Assembly: GCF_910592395.1 (NCBI RefSeq)
Contig: NC_088314.1
Coordinates: forward strand, 14,444,001-14,508,000
Origin: Lineus longissimus
Lineage: Eukaryota; Nemertea; Pilidiophora; Heteronemertea; Lineidae
Direction: 5' to 3'
Length of the DNA: 64,000 nucleotides
Shown piece after piece: positions 12,153 through 22,302 of the stretch. How positions within the stretch are numbered: position 1 is the stretch's first letter; every line of letters starts with the position of its first letter. Made by a program: the position numbers and the translations under genes. A model generated the notes under the pieces. It did not search any database and was not told where the DNA came from. It saw only the letters and a program-made list of their open reading frames with translations.

Positions 12153-12468
12153 CTGATTTTGAAAGAATTGTGCCGTTTATGGTGTAGAAAGGGACATTTT
12201 TGTCGTCTCCTGTGCCGGCCGTGTGGCCGTGTGGTTATGCACTGTACAGGGTGTCTCCAAAAAGAAAAGAAAAAAAGACTGAAACCCGTACGTAGTGTGT
12301 TGTGTGCGGCACTAGCTAGCCGATTGTGACTTATAATATGTAAAGAGCAATCTCTAGTGAACTCACACAACTGTCCTTCTGACATATATAGCCAGTACAT
12401 TCATTGGGGGATGAGTCCCCCAAACCCCCTCCCCCGTTCTCTGAAAGTGACAGGTTTTAGTCAGTACA

Positions 12469-12497
12469 TTGGGGGGGGGGGGGAGCCCCCCCCCATT
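12469..12497. repeat. G13/C9 homopolymer hairpin
   Basis: Thirteen G residues (12471-12483), AG, then nine C residues (12486-12494), flanked by ATT and ATTGG. A shorter version of the same motif lies at 12402-12416. Both can fold into G:C hairpins in the leader RNA. Confidence 0.8.
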
Positions 12498-12624
12498 GGA
12501 CTCTAAAAATAGAATTCCTTGGAGACGCTGAACAATAAGGCCCCATAAAGAAATAGTCCCCGCCCCGGTAGCTGTCTCATATCTGCTGAAAGAAGCAGCT
12601 CTTTGTGGTGAAATAATAATTGAA

Positions 12625-13161
12625 TGCATGTCATGACACCCAGGAGCTTTTTCTCATTTCTGAAGCAGTTGCATGGTTGGAATGAATTGCCAAATCAGTC
12701 CGTCAAATCTCTATGCAATGAAAATTGAAATGTCACAACTGTCTCCACCGACGTTGTCCTGTATGTCCTAGCAGACGATTTTTAAATAAATGATGTGATT
12801 GATATACTTGTAGATTGGAATGAATTATTTCTTCAATGATATGAAAGTTGAAAACCCTCTGACATGTCTGAGTACAAAAATGCAGAGGCAAGACACATCA
12901 TGCATGTCATGACACCCAGGAGCTTTTTCTCATTTCTGAAACAGTTGCATGGTTGGAATGAATTTCCAAATCAGTCCGTCAAATCTCTATCCAAATGGAA
13001 CTTTAAGACCACTCTATATTTGTGCAGTAGTATTAAAACTGACTTTTTGAAGTAAAGTACGTAAATCGAGAAGAAGAGGACGTTTACTTCGTCTGCAATG
13101 AAATGTCACAATTGTCTCCGCCGACGTTGTTGTCCTGTATGTTCTAGCAGACGATTTTTAG
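12625..13161. repeat. dispersed direct duplication in the gypsy leader
   Basis: Two modules recur in the same order: 12625-12712 with 12901-12990, and 12727-12785 with 13102-13161, each about 95% alike by eye. The leader therefore contains an old tandem duplication with inserted bases. No ORF in it is convincing. Confidence 0.7.
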
Positions 13162-13509
13162 ATACACTTCAAGACAGTTGCGCCGGTGTGAATAAATCTA
13201 CTTGCGTGATTGGTCAATGGCTCATGACGTCATGAAATAATTGCGTCAACAACGGGAATCATGGTAACTGTGGTTTCGGTGCGTCGTGAAAGCAGGATCG
13301 GCAAGCGCGGCCCGTATGGAATGCAACAAACTGTACCGGAACAGGAACTGTCATGGGTCTGCACAAATTTTTTCAGATTCGATGGACATGATGGATATAT
13401 GAATTTTGTTTACACTTTATACATACACGTAACCATTACACTCACTACGTTGTGTGAGTTATTAATGTGACTCATCATCTGATCATGTACATGCTGTGAT
13501 TTTTGTGAA

Positions 13510-14111
13510 ATGCCGAACATTCTGGTATGTGGGCACTCGTTCGTCAGAAGATATAGGCGATATTTGGACTCGCGATGCCAACCTGGCCATTCGAATTTCG
13601 CTAGGGATTTAGACCTGCCAGGGGCAGATGTTGTAACTGTGAAAGGAAAAGGAGGGTTGAAAGCAGATGAGGAAGGCTGTCAGTACATACTGAACGAAGT
13701 GAACAGTGCAAACCCAGCAATTTTAGTTCCCGAAATCGGGACAAACGATTTATGTTGTAGGGCTTTATCTGCTAGACGGGTGGCTGAACGTTTATTTCAG
13801 TTTGGGAACCGCTTGTTCAAGGATACATCAGTCCAAGTAATAGTTATCTGTAAGGTCGTTGCACGTCGTAGATTGCGGGACGGTTTGTCTTGTGCAGATT
13901 TCGAATCTAAACGTGAGCAATTTAATCGACTCCTTCATTCAAAGGCTGCAAGGGACAGACGCTTTCTGATCCACAGACACCAACGAAACGCTATTGTCAG
14001 TTTGCGGAGAGGTGATGTTTCCACCGACGATATTCATGTAACAACAAATGACGGATTCCGTCTCTACAACTTTAGCATTCGCGGAGCTTCAGTGAAAGGA
14101 TTGCATCGTTG
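13510..14111 (+). CDS. SGNH-hydrolase-like accessory ORF, interrupted near its end
   Basis: From ATG 13510 (context gaaATG) the frame gives about 200 residues with the SGNH/GDSL layout: block I GHSFVRR near residue 8, an IGTNDL block III near residue 77, and a block V-like DDIH near residue 176. These are the nucleophile, Asn and Asp/His positions of the family. Related ORFs are known in DIRS/Ngaro-type and some CR1 retroelements. Here it lies between the PBS and gag of a Ty3/gypsy. The foldback element inserted at codon 201; on the far side the frame resumes after the 9-bp duplication and stops at 15786-15788, so only the last few residues are displaced. Enzymatic activity is not assured. 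Confidence 0.6.
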
Positions 14112-15757
14112 GGGTGTCTATAAACCGAAGATCGAAGACCGAAGATCGAAGATCGAAGATGGAAGACCCCCCCAAAACTATAAAACGAAGATCCCCCAAC
14201 TATAAAAGGAAGACCCTAATGTCAACTATAAAACGAAGATCCCCCCATCTATAAAAGGAAGACCCTAATGTCAACTATAAAACGAAGATCCCCCCATCTA
14301 TAAAAGGAAGACCCTAATGTCAACTATAAAACGAAGATCCCCCCAACTATAAAAGGAAGACCCTAATGTCAACTATAAAACGAAGATCCCCCCATCTATA
14401 AAAGGAAGACCCTGATGGTTTTCATTCTCATGTTCAGTTACTGCACAGTTTGTTTTCATTTTCGGTCCATGCTACATTAATGATTTGAGAAAGTAAGTGT
14501 ACCGGGTACTACACCAGTCGTGTCTAGCCTTAGCAGCTTAGTGGCACAGTTTACATAAGGCGGGGAGCCCCGTACCTGTTACCATGCAGCCGTGCTCCAA
14601 TATGACCTAGTTTCTCACTGTACTCATCATAGCCAGCCCTCAGCTTCGTCCAGAAGCTGTTTCTATGTGCATGTGTGTGTATCGTCATAGGCTCCCAGCA
14701 GGTTAGTTGATCACACGGCCAATATGGAATTGGTCCTACATACAGAAAAACAATCCAAACGTGCACGTGCAGGCGATGTCTACATGGCACTTGCCTGCTA
14801 GTTTTCATGCATGGACCGAAAATGAAAACAAACTGTGCAGTAACTGAACATGAGAATGAAAACCATCAGGGTCTTCCTTTTATAGATGGGGGGATCTTCG
14901 TTTTATAGTTGACATTAGGGTCTTCCTTTTATAGTTGGGGGGATCTTCGTTTTATAGTTGACATCAGGGTCTTCCTTTTATAGTTGGGGGGATCTTCGTT
15001 TTATAGACACATTAGGGTCTTCCTTTTATAGATGGGGGGATCTTCGTTTTATAGTTGACATTAGGGTCTTCCTTTTATAGTTGGGGGGATCTTCGTTTTA
15101 TAGTTGACATCAGGGTCTTCCTTTTATAGTTGGGGGGATCTTCGTTTTATAGTTGACATTAGGGTCTTCCTTTTATAGATGGGGGGATCTTCGTTTTATA
15201 GTTGACATCAGGGTCTTCCTTTTATAGTTGGGGGGATCTTCGTTTTATAGTTGACATTAGGGTCTTCCTTTTCTAGTTGGGGGGATCTTCGTTTTATAGT
15301 TGACATCAGGGTCTTCCTTTTATAGTTGGGGGGATCTTCGTTTTATAGTTGACATCAGGGTCTTCCTTTTATAGTTGGGGGGATCTTCGTTTTATAGTTG
15401 ACATTAGGGTCTTCCTTTTATAGTTGGGGGGATCTTCGTTTTATAGTTGACATCAGGGTCTTCCTTTTATAGTTGGGGGGATCTTCGTTTTATAGTTGAC
15501 ATTAGGGTCTTCCTTTTATAGATGGGGGGATCTTCGTTTTATAGTTGACATCAGGGTCTTCCTTTTATAGTTGGGGGGATCTTCGTTTTATAGTTGACAT
15601 TAGGGTCTTCCTTTTCTAGTTGGGGGGATCTTCGTTTTATAGTTGACATCAGGGTCTTCCTTTTATAGTTGGGGGGATCTTCGTTTTATAGTTTTGGGGG
15701 GGTCTTCCATCTTCGATCTTCGGTCTTCGGTCTTTGGTCTTCGGTTTATAGACACCC
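14112..15757. mobile_element. foldback-type element with tandem-repeat arms
   Basis: The ends are GGGTGTCTATAAACCGAAGA and its complement, flanked by the 9-bp duplication GCATCGTTG (14103-14111 and 15758-15766). Each arm is an array of a 48-bp unit: about 5 units on the left (14170-14415) and about 17 on the right (14866-15690). A further matching inner arm (14415-14473 and 14807-14865) encloses a roughly 330-bp unique spacer with no gene. Tandem-repeat arms plus a 9-bp duplication are the hallmarks of foldback elements. Each unit carries two CTATAAAA motifs. Confidence 0.85.
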
Positions 15758-15788
15758 GCATCGTTGGGACGAAATTTATGGTCATTGA

Positions 15789-16316
15789 TTGAAGTACCGT
15801 ATAATGAAGATAATTCGTGACACTGAGGAGAACAGTTCAGGAGTATAAATAGAATTTTGCAGTTTTGTAGGTGGCGACCCCTTTTTCATCTTTTTTAAAA
15901 AAAACATTTCCTACAATTCTGTGACTTTTTATTTAATTCTGTGTACTAAAGTATAACTTGAATTTTCATAACTTGAGGTCCACATGTATTATCTGTATCT
16001 GTGCAGTGGAATGCAGTAGGCACCCAGTATTGTTCTACTTTTACTGATATTTGTTCATTTCCACTTTGTCTATTTCAATAATTTTGTTTTATTTCAGGCA
16101 CGGTACACAAGTGTGTTAGCACAGTAACCTATGGTATCAAATGTTCACACCTACATGTATTTGCTCGAATTAACCCTTTCTTTTTAGGATGGTATTTGGA
16201 ATGTTTGGCAATTGTGGTGTGTATTTCATGTATTGAATTTCAGTGTGTGCATGTGCATTGATTGTACAGAATTTGTGTGTTTTCTTGCTGTTTAATTGAA
16301 TTAGTGAGAAGTGAGT
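15789..16316 (+). other. gypsy leader before gag
   Basis: No gene. TTTTGTTTTATTTCAG ending at 16098 is a good 3' splice-site match, so a spliced leader joining the region near the PBS to gag is possible. Nothing in the sequence proves it. Confidence 0.35.
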
Positions 16317-18152
16317 ATGGATGATAGGGAAATACTGGACGGAATGGAATTGAGGGGGCGTAGGCTTCCAGGAGTTGTGCCTATTGTGCAGCGTGCACCA
16401 CCAGCCCCGGCGTCAAATATTCTTAGGACTCCTGCCTCACCTGGGGAGCGAGTGTTGGGTTTCATCCGCCGAAAACTTACTGATGCTTTTACAGCAGTGA
16501 TGACTGATTTGGATGAAACGTCGTACGCTCAGGTGCCAATGGATGAGACCACAGTAATGGGAGCTACTGATTTTGGAACTCCAGGTCGTGCGACTTCTAC
16601 GCCTTATGCTATGCCAATTACATCAGAGCCAACCACATCAGTGGTAACTCCACAGGCACCCCCTGAAGCGAACATGTTTGCTGGATTGCTGCCAGCTACA
16701 ACACAAGCGCTCACCGCTACTGCACCACCTGAGCCGCCCCAGCTGACTGGATTGTTACTAGCCACAGGGCCGGGTTCAGAACACGCTATCTCTCCTATAC
16801 CTGACACAGAGAGTAATACACCTGTGGTATCGGCGGAAATCACTACTCCCATTACCCAACCACTATCTGACCCACCATTGCCGACTGGATTGCTACCAGC
16901 CGCACGGCGGGACCCACAGGTAGCGACACACATGCATTCCATACCTCCTGGTACTGGGCATGTGCAGGCCTCCACTACTGCACATGAAACTTTTGCCGAT
17001 GCTACACGTCAGCCTTCTACTTTACCTGCATCCTCAGTGCACTCCTCAACCCCTGTGTATGTTCCCCCAACTTTGGCACCACATTGCTCATCGCCACCTG
17101 TAATGGTAGGTAACGCTACAGAAACTACTGTACCACAATATAGCCCGTCTGTTGCACACCCTATGTCGCATCCTGCTCCTTCACGTACTTCACATACTCA
17201 GAATGTGCCAAGGCCCAATGTAGCTTTCGCTTCTCAACATACGCCTGTAGCAGCTTGGCTACCGTCATCAGCTACATCACCAACTTCGCCTTCGGTAGTC
17301 AACCATTACTCCAATTGTTCTTTTGGATCTGCTTCCTCAGTAAGGGATAAGCGAACCCCTAAAGTGCCTATGTTTGATGATTCCAAGCTAGACATCGAAG
17401 CTTACTTAGCGAACTTTAAAGCGATGACTTTAGGATGGACTTCAGATGCGAAGTTAACTTTGTTGCGTGCGAAACTTACTGGAAAGGCAGCTAGAATATT
17501 GGCAGCGTTGGACCTTGGAAGTACTCCTGTGACCTTTGATCTCCTTGTGGCCGAGCTTGAGAAGCACTATGTAGGAGAGCGTTCAGAATGGATAGCGAAG
17601 TTACGAGATGTTAGAAGGGAGGACGGTGAATCACTTGACGATTTAGCTTTCAGAATAAGCTTATACAGTAAGCGCGCCTATGGCTCACCTCAATCTGACG
17701 TAGGTCTCCAGCTTTATCTTGCCTTGCGGGAAGGTCCCCTGGGGGACAAGTTATTCGAAGTGAAGGATCAGCCTTTACCTGAGGTCTTGAGAAAGGCAAA
17801 AAGTTATGAGGCTCACTTGTTGGCAGTAAATCAGCCTGTGTTCAATTATCAGAATGTAGCAGCCATGCATCCACCAGATCCTAGGCCAGGCGGTGAGCAG
17901 TGGAATGCAACCCAAAGGCATGCTGACAATTCCCCTGTTGGCAGAGGAAGGGGAAGAGGTGACCCAGGACGTGGCCGTGGTCAACGTTATAGCTCGCAGG
18001 ATCGTCGTTTTGCTACAAATGGCAAATCTTGTTTTGTTTGCAAGTCCCCTGAGCACTTCTGGCAAAATTGCCCTCGCGTTGTTGCCCATTTTGCTCCTGC
18101 GGAAGAAGTCACCAGTTTACCTGACTCAGAGCAAGCAGTTTTAAACCGTTAG
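16317..18152 (+). CDS. gag: Gag of the Ty3/gypsy element
   Basis: An uninterrupted frame of about 611 residues; I use the ATG at 16317. The first 340 residues are Pro/Thr/Ser-rich and probably disordered. Residues about 345-500 form the capsid-like retrotransposon gag domain (PMFDDSKLDIEAYLANFKAM start, many Leu/Arg helices). An RG-rich stretch (GRGRGRGDPGRGRGQ) follows, then a single CCHC knuckle CFVCKSPEHFWQNC around residue 574. It packages the element RNA into particles. The frame ends two codons after a TTTAAAC slippery site. The 3' part is duplicated at 25293-25746. Gag itself looks intact. Confidence 0.9.
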   Translation: MDDREILDGMELRGRRLPGVVPIVQRAPPAPASNILRTPASPGERVLGFIRRKLTDAFTAVMTDLDETSYAQVPMDETTVMGATDFGTPGRATSTPYAMPITSEPTTSVVTPQAPPEANMFAGLLPATTQALTATAPPEPPQLTGLLLATGPGSEHAISPIPDTESNTPVVSAEITTPITQPLSDPPLPTGLLPAARRDPQVATHMHSIPPGTGHVQASTTAHETFADATRQPSTLPASSVHSSTPVYVPPTLAPHCSSPPVMVGNATETTVPQYSPSVAHPMSHPAPSRTSHTQNVPRPNVAFASQHTPVAAWLPSSATSPTSPSVVNHYSNCSFGSASSVRDKRTPKVPMFDDSKLDIEAYLANFKAMTLGWTSDAKLTLLRAKLTGKAARILAALDLGSTPVTFDLLVAELEKHYVGERSEWIAKLRDVRREDGESLDDLAFRISLYSKRAYGSPQSDVGLQLYLALREGPLGDKLFEVKDQPLPEVLRKAKSYEAHLLAVNQPVFNYQNVAAMHPPDPRPGGEQWNATQRHADNSPVGRGRGRGDPGRGRGQRYSSQDRRFATNGKSCFVCKSPEHFWQNCPRVVAHFAPAEEVTSLPDSEQAVLNR

Positions 18153-18186
18153 GCCATGCTCCCACAAGCGGAGCCCAAGAGCATGG
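18140..18186 (+). promoter_or_regulatory. -1 ribosomal frameshift signal (copy 1)
   Basis: The heptamer T TTA AAC (18140-18146) is in the correct phase with gag. A 7-nt spacer containing the gag stop follows, then an 8-bp perfect stem CCATGCTC (18154-18161) with GAGCATGG (18179-18186). Pro-Pol is in the -1 frame. The same arrangement recurs at 25734-25780. Confidence 0.85.
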
Positions 18187-18563
18187 CACACCTCCTCAGA
18201 CTTCTGCGTCATCTGGCTCCAGTCCCACTCGTGATTTTATGACAACCTACCTCAATGGTTTGCCTTCTTGTTTCTTGATTGATTCTGGTTCTCAGACTTC
18301 CTTCTTATCGTCGGCAGCGTATAACAGAATTCCAAGGAAGTATCGTCCTCCATTGAAAAAGCATAATTTCGACATTGTCATGGCTGATGGCCAGTCTAAG
18401 CTGCCTATTTTGGGGCAGGTATCCATGCCTGTGCGCGTCCACGACACTCGATTTGATTTTGATCTCACTATTACTGATATGAGAGGTATGGATGGCATTT
18501 GGGGGATGGATTTTCTCACCCATTTCCAGTGTGATTTGAAGTTAAGTTCTGAGACCTATATTT
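18153..18563 (+). pseudogene. gypsy protease, truncated by a Helentron-like insertion
   Basis: The -1 frame stays open from the frameshift site and gives a retropepsin start with the catalytic DSG (LIDSGSQTSFLS) and the WGMDFL segment. It is cut after the phrase ETYIF by the element starting at 18564. The remaining piece of this protease copy is at 25138-25284, on the other side of the insertion. It keeps the presumably ancestral orientation of the 26-bp block that is inverted in the intact copy (26112-26137). Confidence 0.85.
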
Positions 18564-18613
18564 TTAGCTCAGCTGAAAAGCTGAGCTATTCATATGAGTA
18601 AATGGTAGAATGA

Positions 18614-18619
18614 GTGTCC

Positions 18620-18666
<47 letters not shown>

Positions 18667-18668
18667 CG
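18614..18668. repeat. (GTCT)n microsatellite
   Basis: About twelve GTCT/GTCC units beside the terminal hairpin of the Helentron-like element, duplicated at 21850-21904. GTCY microsatellites in the same place are a known trait of the dipteran 'mini-me'/DINE-1 elements. Minus-strand TDRQTDRQ frames here are artefacts of the repeat. Confidence 0.9.
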
Positions 18669-19066
18669 TTAAACAGGCACGTTTCAAAACTATGGCGGAT
18701 AGGCGATAGATTTTCCCTCTGAGGCGTTGAGACCCTTCAGGACTCCTGAATAGACCAAATGTGGGTCCGGCAGGATGAGCGGTTTGGCCACTAGGTGGCA
18801 CCGAGCGAAATTTTCCAAAAACTTTTCCAGCAGCTGATTTCTCAGTTGGGGATCATGAATCAAATCTAATTTTATAGAGCAAAGCTTTCTCTTTCATTAT
18901 CAATAGGCGTAGTTCATGAATTTCTCACCAGGTGGTGTTACTGGCGCAATTTAGTGAGCACCCTCCAAGAAGAGCATTTTAAATTTCGCGCGAGTTATCC
19001 CACGTCCAATCACACGTGCAGCGAACGTCACGTCTCGAGTCTGCACAGTTCAGACGTAAGGAGACC

Positions 19067-19847
19067 ATGCTATGGAATAGATCGCGTTCTGTCAATTCAG
19101 AGGTAAGTTCTCATTAAATTCACAATTTCATAGGGGATAATATTTGGCTGCTTGTGTTATTGCATGTTGATGACATTAGGGAAGGCTTGGATTGTTTAAT
19201 TGGATGTGATTAATTTGAAATAGTTCGTCGACGATCGCTGAAAAACGATCTGCGAAATGCAGCTTGGTTGGTCTGAGAAACGATGTCAAAGTCCGGCTTT
19301 AAATCATGGATTTCTCAACAAATAACTCTTGTCACATAGCAGAACTAATGTGAATAAACAAGACAATAATAAACATCGTTCTGATATCATCGGGTAAGGT
19401 TGCCAATGTACATAAACAGTGTAATTGAGGATCGACTCCAGCGATTTGAAATGTCAACAAACAATAAATGCGATAGCTGATACACACTGACACTTGCACA
19501 CTGTACATAGCACAATGCTTCAAACGGGGCCGATTCATCACTCTTATCACAATGTATTCCCAATCATATCAATGAACTTCCTTGATCATTCGGCCCTAGC
19601 GCCTTATCAGTTGTTGTTGGCCTTGTATTTTGATATAAAACTTGGCTAGCTTACCTATTCTATCAAAATTAAAATGTTATCTCCTCATCATGTTTTGCAG
19701 GACAGGAATGATCTGCAGCTGCATTTGAACATATTTGGTGACCACATCTCAAAGATGACCAAGAGAGAGGATCGAGCTATGACTTTGCACATCCCATCGA
19801 CTTCGGTGTTCACCAGTGCAATCATCAGAAGAGCCAGGCAATTCTAG
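19067..19847 (+). CDS. two-exon mini-gene carried by the Helentron-like element
   Basis: ATG at 19067 (context gagaccATGc) opens a 36-nt exon ending GAG|GTAAGT at 19102/19103. A 598-nt interval ends TGTTTTGCAG at 19700, and a second exon (19701-19847) continues in phase to TAG, for 60 residues in all. AATAAA follows at 19892-19897. The second exon is charged and contains FGDHISKMTKREDRAMTLHI. I do not recognise it. Strong splice signals and a polyadenylation signal suggest a fragment of a host gene captured by the element, which Helitrons are known to do. The opposite strand carries no real gene. An identical copy is at 22303-23083. Confidence 0.4.
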
Positions 19848-20026
19848 TATTCAAGTATTTCATTCTGTAATACTTACCTCAAAATTTACTAAATAAAGAA
19901 AACCACATGTGGCAGTTGGTTAAAAAAATCAAGTCTATCTGTTTAAAGTTTTTACTTGCTATCATTATTATCAACATTTCAATGGTGGCATTCTGCTAAG
20001 GTTTGTTAAGAGTTTCACTTGACTTA

Positions 20027-21320
20027 AGCAGGGTGTACACTAGTAAAATATTAGCAACATTTTACCAACATTTTACCAACATTTTACCAACATTTTACCA
20101 ACATTTTTACAACAATTTTGCAACAAGCCCTTCAAGGCCCTGTGTTCACTAGCAACAAATTAGCAACATTTTTACAACATGTTGGTAAATTGTTGCAAAC
20201 TTTTTAGTGGGAACAAAGGGAAATAGGTATTTTGGAGGGAAAATGGATGATTCCAAGGAGAGAAGATGTGTTTTGAGTGCTTCTGCAGCAATTTTAGCTG
20301 TCATTGTTGAGAGACGGAAGAGGCGGCGAAATAACCAAAGAGAATATGGACCAGGCCCTGGATCAAAATGAGGGTGGATGATGGGGCATACCACTGCCTG
20401 TTAAGGCCGCGTATCCATAGGGTATGCCCTTGTGTAGTGTGGCGTTATGCCCTGCGTCTCCATTGGATATTCCTTTTTGGTCATGTAGGCCTTTGTAGTC
20501 CTCATTTCGCAGCAGTCAATCGCGTTTATCCGCACGCTGTCATTATTTCAGAAGACAATTTCTTATGAATATTGAAAATGAAAATACAAGTAACTTGTAT
20601 TTTCACTTGCAACATCAAATTGACATGTACATGTATATAAAACCTGACTTTTAAGCAACAAATTACAGGTTCGTGCTTGTTATGATAATCATCAGTTTCG
20701 GGGTCCCAGAGTAGTTCCCGTTGATGAACCTCTTGAATTAATTTCGCCTCAGACATTGCTTCCGTGTTGTTCCCTCGCAAAAGAATGGACATGTTCAATC
20801 CCAATATGGGCCTATATTCCCAATCCACAGTGCATATATGCCCGCAATGTGACACGGCATAACCTATGGGAACGATCAATAACACCAACGAAGGTTCATT
20901 GTCCGTGTGGCGCGCCAGGCGGTAAAAAGGGAATGTTGTGCAGGGCACGGAACAGCCTATGGATACGCAGCCTAAAGGAGTTGCGGCTGACTGACAAGCC
21001 GTCATACAAAAACTTCTAGAAAAGGTTTCATCACCCTACGAAGCAAGACACTCACTTGAGAGTTGCTATACCTGCTTCTTGTTCAAGTCACATGAACTCC
21101 GGTAGATCACATGACGCAAATCCTATTTCTGATTGGCTGAAGAGTTTGCAACATTTTTACAACATGCAACAAAGAATTGCATTGCATTTAATTTGCAACA
21201 ATTTTACAACATGTTGTAAGACGCGTTTTGCTCTGTACACACTACGCAACATTTTTGCAACATTTGTTGCAACTGGAAATGTAAAAATGTTGCTAATATT
21301 TTACTAGTGTACACAGGCCT
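20027..21320. mobile_element. Harbinger-type element nested in the Helentron-like element
   Basis: The inverted ends share GTGTACACTAGTAAAATATT and are flanked by TTA (20024-20026 and 21321-21323), a Harbinger-type duplication. Repeated CAACATTTTACCAACATT motifs follow the left end. An ATG at 20243 opens a 42-residue remnant MDDSKERRC..ERRKRRRN, the start of a Harbinger-like transposase, ended by TGA at 20369-20371. Another short element interrupts it at 20405-20972. Duplicate copy at 23263-24556. Confidence 0.75.
20405..20972. mobile_element. 568-bp TIR element nested one level deeper
   Basis: The ends GGCCGCGTATCCATAGG and (as complement) GGCTGCGTATCCATAGG are flanked by TAA at 20402-20404 and 20973-20975. 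No supported ORF; the minus-strand frame at 20526-21005 crosses the element boundary and is not credible. Duplicate at 23641-24208. Confidence 0.7.
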
Positions 21321-21855
21321 TTAGGCAATAATGTTACCCTTTTAGTTAGGGAAACTGGTGCCTTCTGCATTAGGTGGACCCCACTTACTCATCTGTCAGA
21401 CCGGCCTCACACGTCGGCAGTAGAGTCCTCCTCAGACTTCTGCGTCATCTGGCTCCAGTCCCACTCGTGATTTTATGACAACCTACCTCAATGGTTTGCC
21501 TTCTTGTTTCTTGATTGATTCTGGTTCTCAGACTTCCTTCTTATCGTCGGCAGCGTATAACAGAATTCCAAGGAAGTATCGTCCTCCATTGAAAAAGCAT
21601 AATTTCGACATTGTCATGGCTGATGGCCAGTCTAAGCTGCCTATTTTGGGGCAGGTATCCATGCCTGTGCGCGTCCACGACACTCGATTTGATTTTGATC
21701 TCACTATTACTGATATGAGAGGTATGGATGGCATTTGGGGGATGGATTTTCTCACCCATTTCCAGTGTGATTTGAAGTTAAGTTCTGAGACCTATATTTT
21801 TAGCTCAGCTGAAAAGCTGAGCTATTCATATGAGTAAATGGTAGAATGAGTGTCC

Positions 21856-21902
<47 letters not shown>

Positions 21903-22302
21903 CGTTAAACAGGCACGTTTCAAAACTATGGCGGATAGGCGATAGATTTTCCCTCTGAGGCGTTGAGACCCTTCAGGACTCCTGAATAGACCAAATGTGG
22001 GTCCGGCAGGATGAGCGGTTTGGCCACTAGGTGGCACCGAGCGAAATTTTCCAAAAACTTTTCCAGCAGCTGATTTCTCAGTTGGGGATCATGAATCAAA
22101 TCTAATTTTATAGAGCAAAGCTTTCTCTTTCATTATCAATAGGCGTAGTTCATGAATTTCTCACCAGGTGGTGTTACTGGCGCAATTTAGTGAGCACCCT
22201 CCAAGAAGAGCATTTTAAATTTCGCGCGAGTTATCCCACGTCCAATCACACGTGCAGCGAACGTCACGTCTCGAGTCTGCACAGTTCAGACGTAAGGAGA
22301 CC

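Larger units (their letters stand above)
18191..21426. repeat. 3,236-bp tandem duplication, first unit
   Basis: The unit starts CCTCCTCAGACTTCTGC and includes the last 373 bp of truncated gypsy pro plus the first 2.86 kb of the Helentron-like insertion. It is repeated head to tail at 21427-24662. I noticed only one substitution (a T/G change near 19945 versus 23185). The junction at 21426/21427 joins ...GGCAGTAGAGT to CCTCCTCAG. Confidence 0.95.

Noticed and set aside
14170-15700. Array of 48-bp repeats as a CRISPR or satellite
   Set aside because: The repeats lie in inverted arms bounded by a 9-bp target duplication, which explains them as a foldback element.
16604-16975. Minus-strand 123-residue open frame within gag
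   Set aside because: Shadow of the Pro/Thr/Ser-rich gag coding strand, with no motifs.
18586-18801. TDRQTDRQ repeat protein on the minus strand, also at 21822-22037
   Set aside because: Produced by the (GTCT)n microsatellite.
20526-21005. 159-residue minus-strand frame, duplicated at 23762-24241
   Set aside because: It crosses the end of a nested TIR element and has no domain; its duplicate exists only through the tandem duplication.
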